Shown: piece after piece, positions 33,425 to 40,800 of the stretch | How positions within the stretch are numbered: the stretch's first letter is position 1 | Layout: every line of letters begins with the position of its first letter | Source of the DNA: Clostridia bacterium | GTDB taxonomy: Bacteria > Bacillota > Clostridia > TANB77 > CAG-508 | NCBI GenBank assembly: GCA_022792135.1 | Contig: JAAWAM010000005.1 | Location: forward strand, 1-40,994 | Reading direction: 5' to 3' | DNA: 40,994 bases | Notes under the pieces: model-generated | Databases searched by the model: none | The model's input: the letters and a program-made list of their open reading frames with translations, nothing else | Told to the model about the DNA's origin: nothing | Program-made: the position numbers and the translations under genes

Positions 33425-33564
33425 AAAATTAACTTTCATTTTTCAATTCTGCCCTGTTGTAGGAATTTGTCGTTTATTACATTTATGTTACAAAATTATT
33501 ACAAACTGATTTTTTTCTTCCTTTTCATTGTGTTATATTTTATCTAAAATTTTTTCGTTTTTGT

Positions 33565-33594
33565 GTTGCAATTGCAACTTTTATGCTATATAAT
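33565..33594 (+). promoter_or_regulatory. Promoter of the Crp/Fnr gene with overlapping operator
   Basis: -35 TTGCAA (33566-33571), 17-bp spacer, -10 TATAAT (33589-33594). The perfect palindrome GTTGCAATTGCAAC (33565-33578) covers the -35, a repressing position, suggesting autoregulation. Confidence 0.7.
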
Positions 33595-33625
33595 AAATTT
33601 ATCTTGTAAAAAAGGTGGTATCACT

Positions 33626-34258
33626 ATGAATCTTAACTTTAACGTAGAAAATTTTATTCATGATTTTGAAAATAGCTGTCATAAAGCCCAAAAGAAGTTT
33701 TTTGCTAAGAATGAAGTTATTACAACTTACATTCAAAAAAGAGATCAGTTTTGTATCTTAATAAATGGGAATGCTGATTTGGTTCGCTATGATTTAAATG
33801 GTAATCGAACCATTGTAGAACACTTTTCAAAAAATGATATTTTTGGTGAAGTATTTTATACCATAACCACTAATAATGAATTACTAGTAGAAGCTCGCGA
33901 AAAATGTGAAGTTTTGATTTATACTTATAATGATATTCATATGAAATGTAGAAATCATTGTAAGTTTCATCCGAAACTCTCTGAATATTTGCCAGAATTA
34001 ATTTTAGGAAAAGTGAATGCTTTAAATATGCGTGTAGAATTGCTAACTAAAAGGTCAATTCGTGATAAATTGCTTGGTTACTTTTCTTTACTTTCTACAC
34101 GACATTTAAGTAAAACTTTTTCTTTACCTTTTTCTTTGACGGATTTAGCAGACTATTTAAGTATTGATCGAAGTGCTATGATGCGTGAGATGAAACTTTT
34201 AAAAGAAGATGGATTGATTGAAAAAAATGGGCATAAGATTACGTTATTATATAAATAA
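33626..34258 (+). CDS. Crp/Fnr-family transcriptional regulator
   Basis: About 210 aa: N-terminal cyclic-nucleotide-binding-like beta barrel (FCILINGNADLVRYDLNGNR, HFSKNDIFGEVF), a long dimerisation helix, and a C-terminal Crp-type winged helix (FSLTDLADYLSIDRSAMMRE, then MKLLKEDGLIEKNGHKI). Two cysteines sit close together in MKCRNHCKF, but not in the Fnr cluster arrangement, so the signal is unknown. The start at 33626 (MNLNFNVEN) follows an AAGGTGG site. Divergent from nrdD, with related palindromes in both promoters, so nrdD is the likely target. Confidence 0.9.
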   Translation: MNLNFNVENFIHDFENSCHKAQKKFFAKNEVITTYIQKRDQFCILINGNADLVRYDLNGNRTIVEHFSKNDIFGEVFYTITTNNELLVEAREKCEVLIYTYNDIHMKCRNHCKFHPKLSEYLPELILGKVNALNMRVELLTKRSIRDKLLGYFSLLSTRHLSKTFSLPFSLTDLADYLSIDRSAMMREMKLLKEDGLIEKNGHKITLLYK

Positions 34259-34277
34259 TAGGCATTCTAATGCCTAT
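34258..34277 (+). terminator. Terminator of the Crp/Fnr gene
   Basis: ATAGGCATT (34258-34266) and AATGCCTAT (34269-34277) form a compact hairpin followed by CTTTTTTTC; it lies in the overlap with the convergent methyltransferase gene end. Confidence 0.85.
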
Positions 34278-35172
34278 CTTTTTTTCTTAACTTTGCTATA
34301 AAAAATCCTTCATATTCTTCATTTGGACATACGCATAAGGTTCCTGGAATCTTGGTAGGAAGTACTGGTAATTCTTCCATTCCTTTCCCTTGAATTGGTA
34401 CAATCTCTGTATTGGTTGTATGTAATACTTTTTGAATAATCGCTTCATTTTCTTCTTGTAAAATGGAACATGTAGAATATACCATTTCTTTTTCTGACTT
34501 TAAAATGGTAATTGCTTTTTTTAATAATGCCAATTGTACTGCTGTAGATTTTTGAATTAATTTTGGGGTAACTATTTTTTCTAAATTTGAATTTTTAATT
34601 CCTAATGTTCCACTTCCACTACAAGGCGCATCTAGTAATATTTTGTCAAAAGAAAAAAAGTTATCTATACGTCTACTGTCAGTTAACATTACATATATAC
34701 AAGCTGCTCCTTGTTTTTCTATATTGTACTTTAAGCGTTCTGCCCTAATTTTATTCATTTCACAAGCTGTAATACTTGCTTTATTGTTTACTAATGCTGC
34801 TATTTGTGTTGTTTTCCCTCCTGGCGCTGCTGCCATATCTAAAATATCCGTTCCTTCTTCTGGTTCCAAGATAATCGGTGGTAACATAGACGATAAACTT
34901 TGAAGATAAATTTCTCCTTTTTCATAACTTGGTAAATCTTGAATTTCTTTTTCTCTTACGTTTTTTATGACAATGGCTTCGTTACTCCAAGATTTTTTTT
35001 CATATTCAATTCCCGCTTTTTTTAGCTCCTCTTCTATTTTTTCTACCGTTGTTTTTAGGGTGTTTACTCGTAATGTTACTTTTCTTATTTTACGATAACC
35101 TTCTATTATTTTTTGTGTAATTTCTTGTCCATATTGTTTTTCTAACATTTGTTTTAAAAATACTGGTATCAT
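34267..35172 (-). CDS. RsmB/NOP2-family RNA (cytosine-5) methyltransferase
   Basis: SAM-dependent m5C RNA methyltransferase. SAM motif ILDMAAAPGGKTTQIAALV, motif IV with the PC pair DAPCSGSGTLG, and motif VI with the TC pair YSTCSILQEENE give both catalytic cysteines. The N-terminal RNA-recognition part (RKVTLRVNTLKTTVEKIEEE, LQSLSSMLPPIILEP) is present. At 301 aa it is a short form without the C-terminal PUA-like domain of RsmF; rRNA or tRNA target unknown. Confidence 0.92.
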   Translation of the reverse strand: MIPVFLKQMLEKQYGQEITQKIIEGYRKIRKVTLRVNTLKTTVEKIEEELKKAGIEYEKKSWSNEAIVIKNVREKEIQDLPSYEKGEIYLQSLSSMLPPIILEPEEGTDILDMAAAPGGKTTQIAALVNNKASITACEMNKIRAERLKYNIEKQGAACIYVMLTDSRRIDNFFSFDKILLDAPCSGSGTLGIKNSNLEKIVTPKLIQKSTAVQLALLKKAITILKSEKEMVYSTCSILQEENEAIIQKVLHTTNTEIVPIQGKGMEELPVLPTKIPGTLCVCPNEEYEGFFIAKLRKKDRH

Positions 35173-35284
35173 CTAAAATCTCCTTTTTAAAATAGGAACT
35201 CTATTTTTTCCTATTCTACCCCATCCTTTTATTTGCCCTATTTTATCATATTTCTAAAAAAAAAGCATAGATTTTAGGAAAAAG

Positions 35285-35313
35285 TTGCACTTTTTTTGTT
35301 TTTTCTATATAAT
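35285..35313 (+). promoter_or_regulatory. Promoter of the DUF1064 gene
   Basis: -35 TTGCAC (35285-35290), 17-bp T-rich spacer, perfect -10 TATAAT (35308-35313). Confidence 0.7.
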
Positions 35314-35345
35314 GTGTTTATCATTTTATCATATAGGAGAAAAAA

Positions 35346-35696
35346 ATGGAACATTGGAGTATTGAAGATTATAAAAATTTCACCAATAAATGTCATAAAA
35401 AAAGTAAATATCGAGCCAATAAGGTTTCTATCGATGGTCATACTTTTGATAGTCAAAAAGAAGCTGATTATTATTGTGAGTTAAAAATAAAATTACAAGC
35501 AAAAGAAATTAATGGTTTTTGTTTACAACCTACTTTTATCTTAGCACCTAGTTTAAAATACAAGGCTGATTTTATTGTTTTTCATCGTGATAACTCGACT
35601 GAAGTAATTGATGTAAAAGGCTTTAAAACAAAAGAATATATTGCCAAAAAGAAAGTGTTTGAAGATAAGTTTAATCTAAAAATAACAGAAATCTAA
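35346..35696 (+). CDS. DUF1064 family protein (phage-type nuclease-like)
   Basis: 116 aa. The conserved segments KYRANKVSIDGHTFDSQKEA, YYCELKIKLQAKEINGFCLQ and YKADFIVFHRDNSTEVIDVK are characteristic of DUF1064, usually found in phages and prophages. The E(x)n-D(x)n-DVKG arrangement (KADF, EVIDVKG) resembles a PD-(D/E)XK nuclease core. Here it stands alone with its own promoter and terminator and no other phage genes, so it is perhaps a domesticated or leftover phage gene. Confidence 0.88.
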   Translation: MEHWSIEDYKNFTNKCHKKSKYRANKVSIDGHTFDSQKEADYYCELKIKLQAKEINGFCLQPTFILAPSLKYKADFIVFHRDNSTEVIDVKGFKTKEYIAKKKVFEDKFNLKITEI

Positions 35697-35733
35697 AATA
35701 AGACAGTTTAATCCTGTCTTAACTGTCTTATTT
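35696..35733. terminator. Bidirectional terminator with alternative pairings
   Basis: A 13-bp stem AAATAAGACAGTT (35696-35708) with AACTGTCTTATTT (35721-35733). An alternative shorter hairpin (AAGACAG with CTGTCTT inside) is mutually exclusive with it. Confidence 0.8.
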
Positions 35734-37429
35734 CTTCATTTCTTTTGATTTTTTTGGTGGTTGTCTTAATTAATTCTTGATCGGTTAAAATCATATTTTT
35801 AATATATTTGTATGGTGGAAATGTTTTGTTTATTTCTTTTATCTTCTGCCAAATCATCTTTTCTAGTTCTTTTTGGTCTATATCAGGGTATTTTTCTTTT
35901 ACGTATTCCTTATCATACACAATCTTGACAGAAATTTTAACATCGTTTTTATCGCTCTTATCTGGCATTCCAAATACCATACATTCTTCTACTTCATCTA
36001 ATCGATTGATTAAGATTTCTAATTCTTCTGGAAATACTTTTTTACCGTTCTTTAATACTATCATATCTTTTTTTCTTCCCGTTATAAATAGATAACCTTC
36101 TTTATCTTGGTATCCTAAGTCTCCTGTATAGAACCACCCATCTTTTAATACTTCTTTAGTGGCTTCTGGATTTTCATAATACCCTAGCATAACATTTGGT
36201 CCTTTTACTTTGAGTTCTCCAATTCCGTTTTCATCTTTGTTTTCAAATTCTACTTCTACATTCTCCATAGGAACTCCAATTGAACCATATTTTACTTTCT
36301 TCTCATTCTCTGCTGCTATAACTGGTGAAGTTTCAGTTAAACCATAGCCTTGTACCAATTTAATTCCCATCTCATTAAATCCTTTGGCTACTCTTTTATC
36401 TAAAGGCGCTCCTCCTGATATGACAAATCGCATATAACCACCTAGCTCATCTAATATGCTTTTGAACAATTTTCTTCGAATATCCATATGGAATTTTAAT
36501 AATAGGTTACTTATTTTTTTAGCCAATGCTACTACTTTTGTTTTTCCTTGTTTGGCAATTCCTTGTTCTACTTTTTTGTAAATAGCTTCTACTAGTAAAG
36601 GAACTCCTACAAATACACTTACTTTATATTCTTTTAAGTTTTGTGCTACATATCTTAGTCCATCTGGAAAAGCAGTTTGTACACCACAAGCTAACATAAC
36701 AATAATTGCGGTTGAACCAAAAATATGATGGGATGGTAGAAAGGCTAAATTAACATCTGTTGGATAGAATTTTTCTACTAATTGCATCGCATATACATTA
36801 GATGCTATATTGTTTTGGGATAGTGCTACTGCTTTGGATTTTGAGGTTGTTCCTGAGGTAAATAATAAAATATTCATTTTATAAGAATCTATTTTTGTAT
36901 GGATATATTCTTTATTTCCTGTTGCCATTAGTTCTTTTCCTTCTTGCACTAAAGTTGCAACATCTAAATACGTTTCTTTTGGACTCATACAAATGTATTC
37001 TTGCAAGTTTGTGTTATTTCTTTTTTTAATTTCTTCGATATTGCTTGTGTATTTCTCATCAAATATAAGAACCTCTGCTTTACTTCTTTCTAAACAACTT
37101 TCCAATTCATCTACTTGTAATTCTTTATCTAAAGGAACCGAAACCATTCCTCCTAATAAGTTGGTTAAATGTGCTATAACCCATTCATATCGATTTCTTC
37201 CTACAATGGCAATTCTTTTATTTTGATATCCTAATTCAAATAGTTTTGTTCCAAAACTATTGATATCTTCTAAGAGTTTTTGATAAGTTATTTTTTCATA
37301 TTCTATCTTTTTATCTTTTTTGTGTTTTAAAATATAGGCTGTATTTTCTCCATATTTTTCTACTGAATGATATAAAATTTCCTTTATATTTTCAAATTCT
37401 TGAGCTTCAAAATATCTTTCTCTTTTCAT
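35708..37429 (-). CDS. AMP-dependent long-chain fatty acyl-CoA synthetase
   Basis: Activates fatty acids to acyl-CoA through an acyl-adenylate (ANL superfamily). Motifs: P-loop-like LLFTSGTTSKSKAVALSQNN, A5 YGLTETSPVIA, A7 WFYTGDLGYQDKEGYLFITG, A8 GRKKDMIVLKNGKKVFPEE, and a C-terminal Lys region TTKKIKRNE. About 573 aa. The start is placed at the ATG at 37429 after an AGGAGAAAAG site; the frame is open to 37489 without one. Divergent from the DUF1836 gene, with a palindrome overlapping its -10, so probably controlled by a dedicated regulator. Confidence 0.92.
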   Translation of the reverse strand: MKRERYFEAQEFENIKEILYHSVEKYGENTAYILKHKKDKKIEYEKITYQKLLEDINSFGTKLFELGYQNKRIAIVGRNRYEWVIAHLTNLLGGMVSVPLDKELQVDELESCLERSKAEVLIFDEKYTSNIEEIKKRNNTNLQEYICMSPKETYLDVATLVQEGKELMATGNKEYIHTKIDSYKMNILLFTSGTTSKSKAVALSQNNIASNVYAMQLVEKFYPTDVNLAFLPSHHIFGSTAIIVMLACGVQTAFPDGLRYVAQNLKEYKVSVFVGVPLLVEAIYKKVEQGIAKQGKTKVVALAKKISNLLLKFHMDIRRKLFKSILDELGGYMRFVISGGAPLDKRVAKGFNEMGIKLVQGYGLTETSPVIAAENEKKVKYGSIGVPMENVEVEFENKDENGIGELKVKGPNVMLGYYENPEATKEVLKDGWFYTGDLGYQDKEGYLFITGRKKDMIVLKNGKKVFPEELEILINRLDEVEECMVFGMPDKSDKNDVKISVKIVYDKEYVKEKYPDIDQKELEKMIWQKIKEINKTFPPYKYIKNMILTDQELIKTTTKKIKRNEEIRQLRQD

Positions 37430-37443
37430 AACTTTTCTCCTAT

Positions 37444-37522
37444 ATCTAGTATTTGATACTAGATTATCACATCTACAATAACCTGTCAAGTAGTTGACTA
37501 ACCTTTCTAAAAATGTTATGAT
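37444..37522. promoter_or_regulatory. Divergent promoters with palindromic operator (acyl-CoA synthetase / DUF1836)
   Basis: Minus strand: -35 TTGACA (37484-37489), 17-bp spacer, -10 TAATCT (37461-37466). Plus strand: -35 TTGACT (37494-37499), 17-bp spacer, -10 TATGAT (37517-37522). The two -35 boxes are 4 bp apart. A perfect palindrome ATCTAGTAT-TTG-ATACTAGAT (37444-37464) covers the minus-strand -10 and start site, as expected for a repressor. Confidence 0.7.
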
Positions 37523-37545
37523 TACTCTTAAAAGAGGTGTTTTAA

Positions 37546-38064
37546 ATGAGCGAGAAAAAAATGATTGTAGATAAACAGACTAAAAATTTTCATCTTCCTA
37601 GATGGAATGAAATTCCTGAAATTGATTTATATATTGATCAAGTAGTTTCTTTGTTAGAAAATTATTTATCTAATTATATTAAAAGTGATAATGAAAAAGA
37701 AGATAAAATTATAACTAAAACCATGATTAACAACTATGTAAAACATGGTGTTATTCATCCACCTGTTAATAAGAAATATAGTAAAAAACATATTGCCTAT
37801 TTATTTGTTATTTTCATTTTAAAACAAATTTATAGTATTGAAGAAATTAAAAAATTGATTGCCTTAGCCATTAAAACTTCCCCTACTAATCAAGCTTATA
37901 ACAGATTTTGTTCTGAGCTAGAAAAGGCTATTACGATGACTTTTACAGGTGATAACTATATCAAAAATGATCGCCTTTCTCACGAACAATATATTTTAAG
38001 AAATGTTGTTCAATCTTTTGCTAATAAGTTATATGTTCAAAAGGTATTTTTAAAAAATGATTAA
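37546..38064 (+). CDS. DUF1836 domain-containing putative regulator
   Basis: A 172-residue protein of the DUF1836 family: N-terminal HLPRWNEIPEIDLYIDQVVS, then TKTMINNYVKHGVIHPPVNK and KYSKKHIAYLFVIFILKQIY, an arrangement like a MerR-type winged helix, followed by an effector region. Function is unproven; a transcriptional role is inferred. Its divergent arrangement with the acyl-CoA synthetase gene, sharing a palindrome, fits local control. A strong terminator follows. Confidence 0.87.
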   Translation: MSEKKMIVDKQTKNFHLPRWNEIPEIDLYIDQVVSLLENYLSNYIKSDNEKEDKIITKTMINNYVKHGVIHPPVNKKYSKKHIAYLFVIFILKQIYSIEEIKKLIALAIKTSPTNQAYNRFCSELEKAITMTFTGDNYIKNDRLSHEQYILRNVVQSFANKLYVQKVFLKND

Positions 38065-38105
38065 TTTTAATCTTCTTTCTGCCAAATATTTTCCTATGTT
38101 CTCTT

Positions 38106-38147
38106 AAAAATGGATTAGAAACAAAAAATCGCTTCTAATCCATTTTT
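38106..38147. terminator. Bidirectional terminator
   Basis: AAAAATGGATTAGAA (38106-38120) pairs perfectly with 38133-38147 over 15 bp, with A- and T-tracts on the outer sides, between the convergent DUF1836 and coiled-coil genes. Confidence 0.9.
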
Positions 38148-38149
38148 TA

Positions 38150-39679
38150 TTATTTTTTAAATAATTTTCCCCATAGTCCTTTTGTTGTTTTATCTTCTTT
38201 TCGATAAATCGATTGTTTCCTACTGTCTCTAATAATTTGATCTATTTTGTCTTCTACTAATTCGTCTTGCTCCTCTTCTTCCTGTTCCATGTCTACTACT
38301 TCTTGTTCCTCTTCGTCATAATCTTGGCTGTCATCTTCCTCATCGTTTTCCTCTTCTTCATATTCGCTCTCATCAACTTCTTCATCTTCCTTATCATACT
38401 CTTTATCGTCTTCGTATTCCTTATCGTTGTCTTGTACATAATCTTGATTTCTTTCTTCTTTTATTTCTGGTAGAATTTGGTCTTCTATTTCTTCTATCTT
38501 ATATTTTGATAAATCTTTATTAAATTTTTCGCTAATTTCTTCTTGGAATACGTTATAAACATTCTTAATTCCTTCAATTCTCCAATAATTTGAGTTGATC
38601 ACTGTTCCCATCTTGATTTTGATATTCGTAACTGCTTCTTCAAAATTTTTTTCTTTTTCTTGTATGTCTTTTAAATAGGTTTTATTATATAACTCTTTAT
38701 AAGCTTTTTTAGTTGATTTTCCTGTTGTTTCTCTCAAAATTAATTCATATAACTGATGAATTTGAGTAATATCCAATTTAAAGTTTTTACAAGCTTCTTC
38801 CATTAACTTTTCATGTGCTTTTTTCCCATGAATAGATGTCATTCTTTCATTGTCCAAAAATCCAACAATATAGTCTTTTTCTGCTTCTAGAAAAGCCAAT
38901 TTCACACTGACATCTCGTAACAATTTTTCTGCTCTTCCTAATCTGATATTTTCACTATTTAAATCATTTAGAAGCCTTTTCATTTTTTCATATATACTAA
39001 CATATAGTTCTGCTTCTTTTTCAGCAATACTCATTCTTACTTCAACGGCTTCTTGTATTACTTGATGATTAAACGCTACTTTCTCATTTTTTCCATTTTT
39101 TATCATAATATTTATGATTTCTTGTTGTTTTTCCTTTTTATCAGAGTCACTAAATTTTTTCATTTCATAAGCATCTTTTATGTCTATTTGCTCAAATATT
39201 TTATTCGCACTTTCGATATTCCCCATATAATTTGATTCTGCTGTTCTTCTGATTCGTGCATATTTATTTCTTTCTTTTTGTCTTTCGGTAAATATGACTA
39301 AAGCTTTTACGTATTTTTCTCTTAACTCTTTTAGTTCTTCATTATTTTCTTCTATTTTGGATTCTATTTTTTGAAGCTTATTGTCTAATGTATTTGGATT
39401 TTCTCCTAAATCATTGAAAAGTATGTTTCTTTCCTTTTCTAATTCTAGGGTTAATTCATGAAGTTTTGCTTGTGCCTTTTGAATTTCTTGAATTTGTATT
39501 GCTACTTCATCAAATTTTCCTATCATATTTTCTTCTTCTTCCACTATCTTTTGGTATTCTTTTACCTCTTCGATTATTCTTTGGTAAATTTCATAATTGG
39601 TTCTTAGGTTATTTTCTTTATTGAATCCGAAAATTTTCTCATAATATCTTTCTAATACCATAGCACTTCTCTCATACAT
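38150..39679 (-). CDS. Large coiled-coil protein with acidic tail, function unknown
   Basis: About 509 aa, no family recognised. Residues ~25-300 are largely helical coiled coil (for example QIQEIQKAQAKLHELTLELE and IESKIEENNEELKELREKY). A helical middle (ILRETTGKSTKKAYKELYNK, NYWRIEGIKNVYNVFQEEIS) follows. Then come ~70 residues extremely rich in Asp/Glu (DDKEYDKEDEEVDESEYEEE and similar), and the protein ends with a short basic, amphipathic tip (TTKGLWGKLFKK). The start is the ATG at 39679, 12 nt after GGAGGA. No signal peptide or transmembrane segment is seen. A structural or scaffold role is plausible but unproven. Confidence 0.75.
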   Translation of the reverse strand: MYERSAMVLERYYEKIFGFNKENNLRTNYEIYQRIIEEVKEYQKIVEEEENMIGKFDEVAIQIQEIQKAQAKLHELTLELEKERNILFNDLGENPNTLDNKLQKIESKIEENNEELKELREKYVKALVIFTERQKERNKYARIRRTAESNYMGNIESANKIFEQIDIKDAYEMKKFSDSDKKEKQQEIINIMIKNGKNEKVAFNHQVIQEAVEVRMSIAEKEAELYVSIYEKMKRLLNDLNSENIRLGRAEKLLRDVSVKLAFLEAEKDYIVGFLDNERMTSIHGKKAHEKLMEEACKNFKLDITQIHQLYELILRETTGKSTKKAYKELYNKTYLKDIQEKEKNFEEAVTNIKIKMGTVINSNYWRIEGIKNVYNVFQEEISEKFNKDLSKYKIEEIEDQILPEIKEERNQDYVQDNDKEYEDDKEYDKEDEEVDESEYEEEENDEEDDSQDYDEEEQEVVDMEQEEEEQDELVEDKIDQIIRDSRKQSIYRKEDKTTKGLWGKLFKK

Positions 39680-39731
39680 AACAAGAATCCTCCAAAATTT
39701 CACTTTTTTTCTATTATATATAAAATGTCGA

Positions 39732-39760
39732 AAAAAGTCTAGCTTTTGACTAGACTTTTT
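39732..39760 (-). terminator. Terminator of the hydrolase gene
   Basis: AAAAAGTCTAG (39732-39742) with CTAGACTTTTT (39750-39760), 30 bp after the hydrolase stop and followed by TTCG and T-rich sequence on the minus strand. Confidence 0.85.
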
Positions 39761-39790
39761 GCTTCTATTTTCTCCTAATTTTTTCTAATT

Positions 39791-40696
39791 TTAGTTAGTA
39801 GCTAAAGAAGAATCATCCCTCTTTAACCATTCTACAATTTGGTTTGCTAATATTTCTTCCTTGCCATCGTAGCTATGGTTAGCTCCGTCTATATAATCAA
39901 TATCTTTTTTCTCGTTTGTAATCGTATTACTTACTATTGTTACTAATTCATCTGCTTTTTGTAATATCATTTCTTTGTTATTTCCCCATCTCATAAATAA
40001 TGGTACTTGTATGTTATTTAGCTTTTCTAATTTATTGTCTTTCCCATATCTTGCAAAATCGATGTCTTGATTGTCTCTTGCATATCTTAAAAATGTTTTT
40101 ACACTTACTGGATGGATAAAGCTATCTTTTGGCATAAGTTCATATAATTTTCCTTCTTGTTCTTTTTCTTCTGCTAGTTTTAAATAACTCTGATATTTTT
40201 CTCTTAAATATACTTTTATTGCCAGTGGAATATCTACTAAAGATAATAAAATGATACCTTTAATGTGGCTTAAAAGTTCTTGCTCGCCTTCTTCTTTTAA
40301 CGCATGATAGGTATATACAATTTTTGTACAACCTAAACTGTGTCCTTGTAAATATATGGTTTCATATCCTAATTCCTTTAATTTTAAAATAGCACCTACT
40401 ATATCTTCATAACTTTCTAAAACATCTTCATAGCTTGTTCCACCTAAAAACTTTTCTTTTTTTCCCTCTATATTTTTTCTAATGTATTTTACTAGTTCAC
40501 TTCCTCTATTATTAAAACAAAAATAGTCAATTTGGTTTTCATTTGCTTGTTTGGCTATAATACTTTCTCTTTCTTTAAAACAATTGCTACTCATTCCATG
40601 TACAGATAAAATTATTTTATTTGTTTTTTCTTGATTTCGATATAAAAATCCATTTAACTTAATTCCATCTGTTGCTAAAAAATCTACTTTTTCCAT
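39791..40696 (-). CDS. Alpha/beta hydrolase
   Basis: A 301-residue serine hydrolase of the alpha/beta fold: oxyanion region IILSVHGMSSNCFKERE, nucleophile elbow IYLQGHSLGCTKIVYTYHA (GxSxG), and late His in YIDGANHSYDGKEE. The family includes DUF1749-like esterases; the substrate is unknown. No signal peptide, so cytoplasmic. The last ten residues (RDDSSLATN region) appear to be encoded by a degenerate half copy of the GGGACGG palindromic repeat. It has a TTGATA/TATAAT promoter and its own terminator. Confidence 0.88.
   Translation of the reverse strand: MEKVDFLATDGIKLNGFLYRNQEKTNKIILSVHGMSSNCFKERESIIAKQANENQIDYFCFNNRGSELVKYIRKNIEGKKEKFLGGTSYEDVLESYEDIVGAILKLKELGYETIYLQGHSLGCTKIVYTYHALKEEGEQELLSHIKGIILLSLVDIPLAIKVYLREKYQSYLKLAEEKEQEGKLYELMPKDSFIHPVSVKTFLRYARDNQDIDFARYGKDNKLEKLNNIQVPLFMRWGNNKEMILQKADELVTIVSNTITNEKKDIDYIDGANHSYDGKEEILANQIVEWLKRDDSSLATN
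39801..39831 (-). repeat. Degenerate half copy of the GGGACGGTTCTT repeat inside the hydrolase 3' end
   Basis: 26 of 31 positions match 17279-17309 (right arm of copy 2), in the same orientation and likewise at the 3' end of a minus-strand gene. No left arm is present. Confidence 0.55.
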
Positions 40697-40720
40697 AATC
40701 TCAACTCCTTGTATATGGCT

Positions 40721-40750
40721 ATTATATCACTATGTGTTGTATTTTATCAA
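40721..40750 (-). promoter_or_regulatory. Promoter of the hydrolase gene
   Basis: Minus strand: -35 TTGATA (40745-40750), 18-bp spacer, perfect -10 TATAAT (40721-40726). Confidence 0.7.
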
Positions 40751-40800
40751 TTAGTTTCTACCGCTTTATTGAAATTTTATTCTTAAAGTTAAAAACTAAA

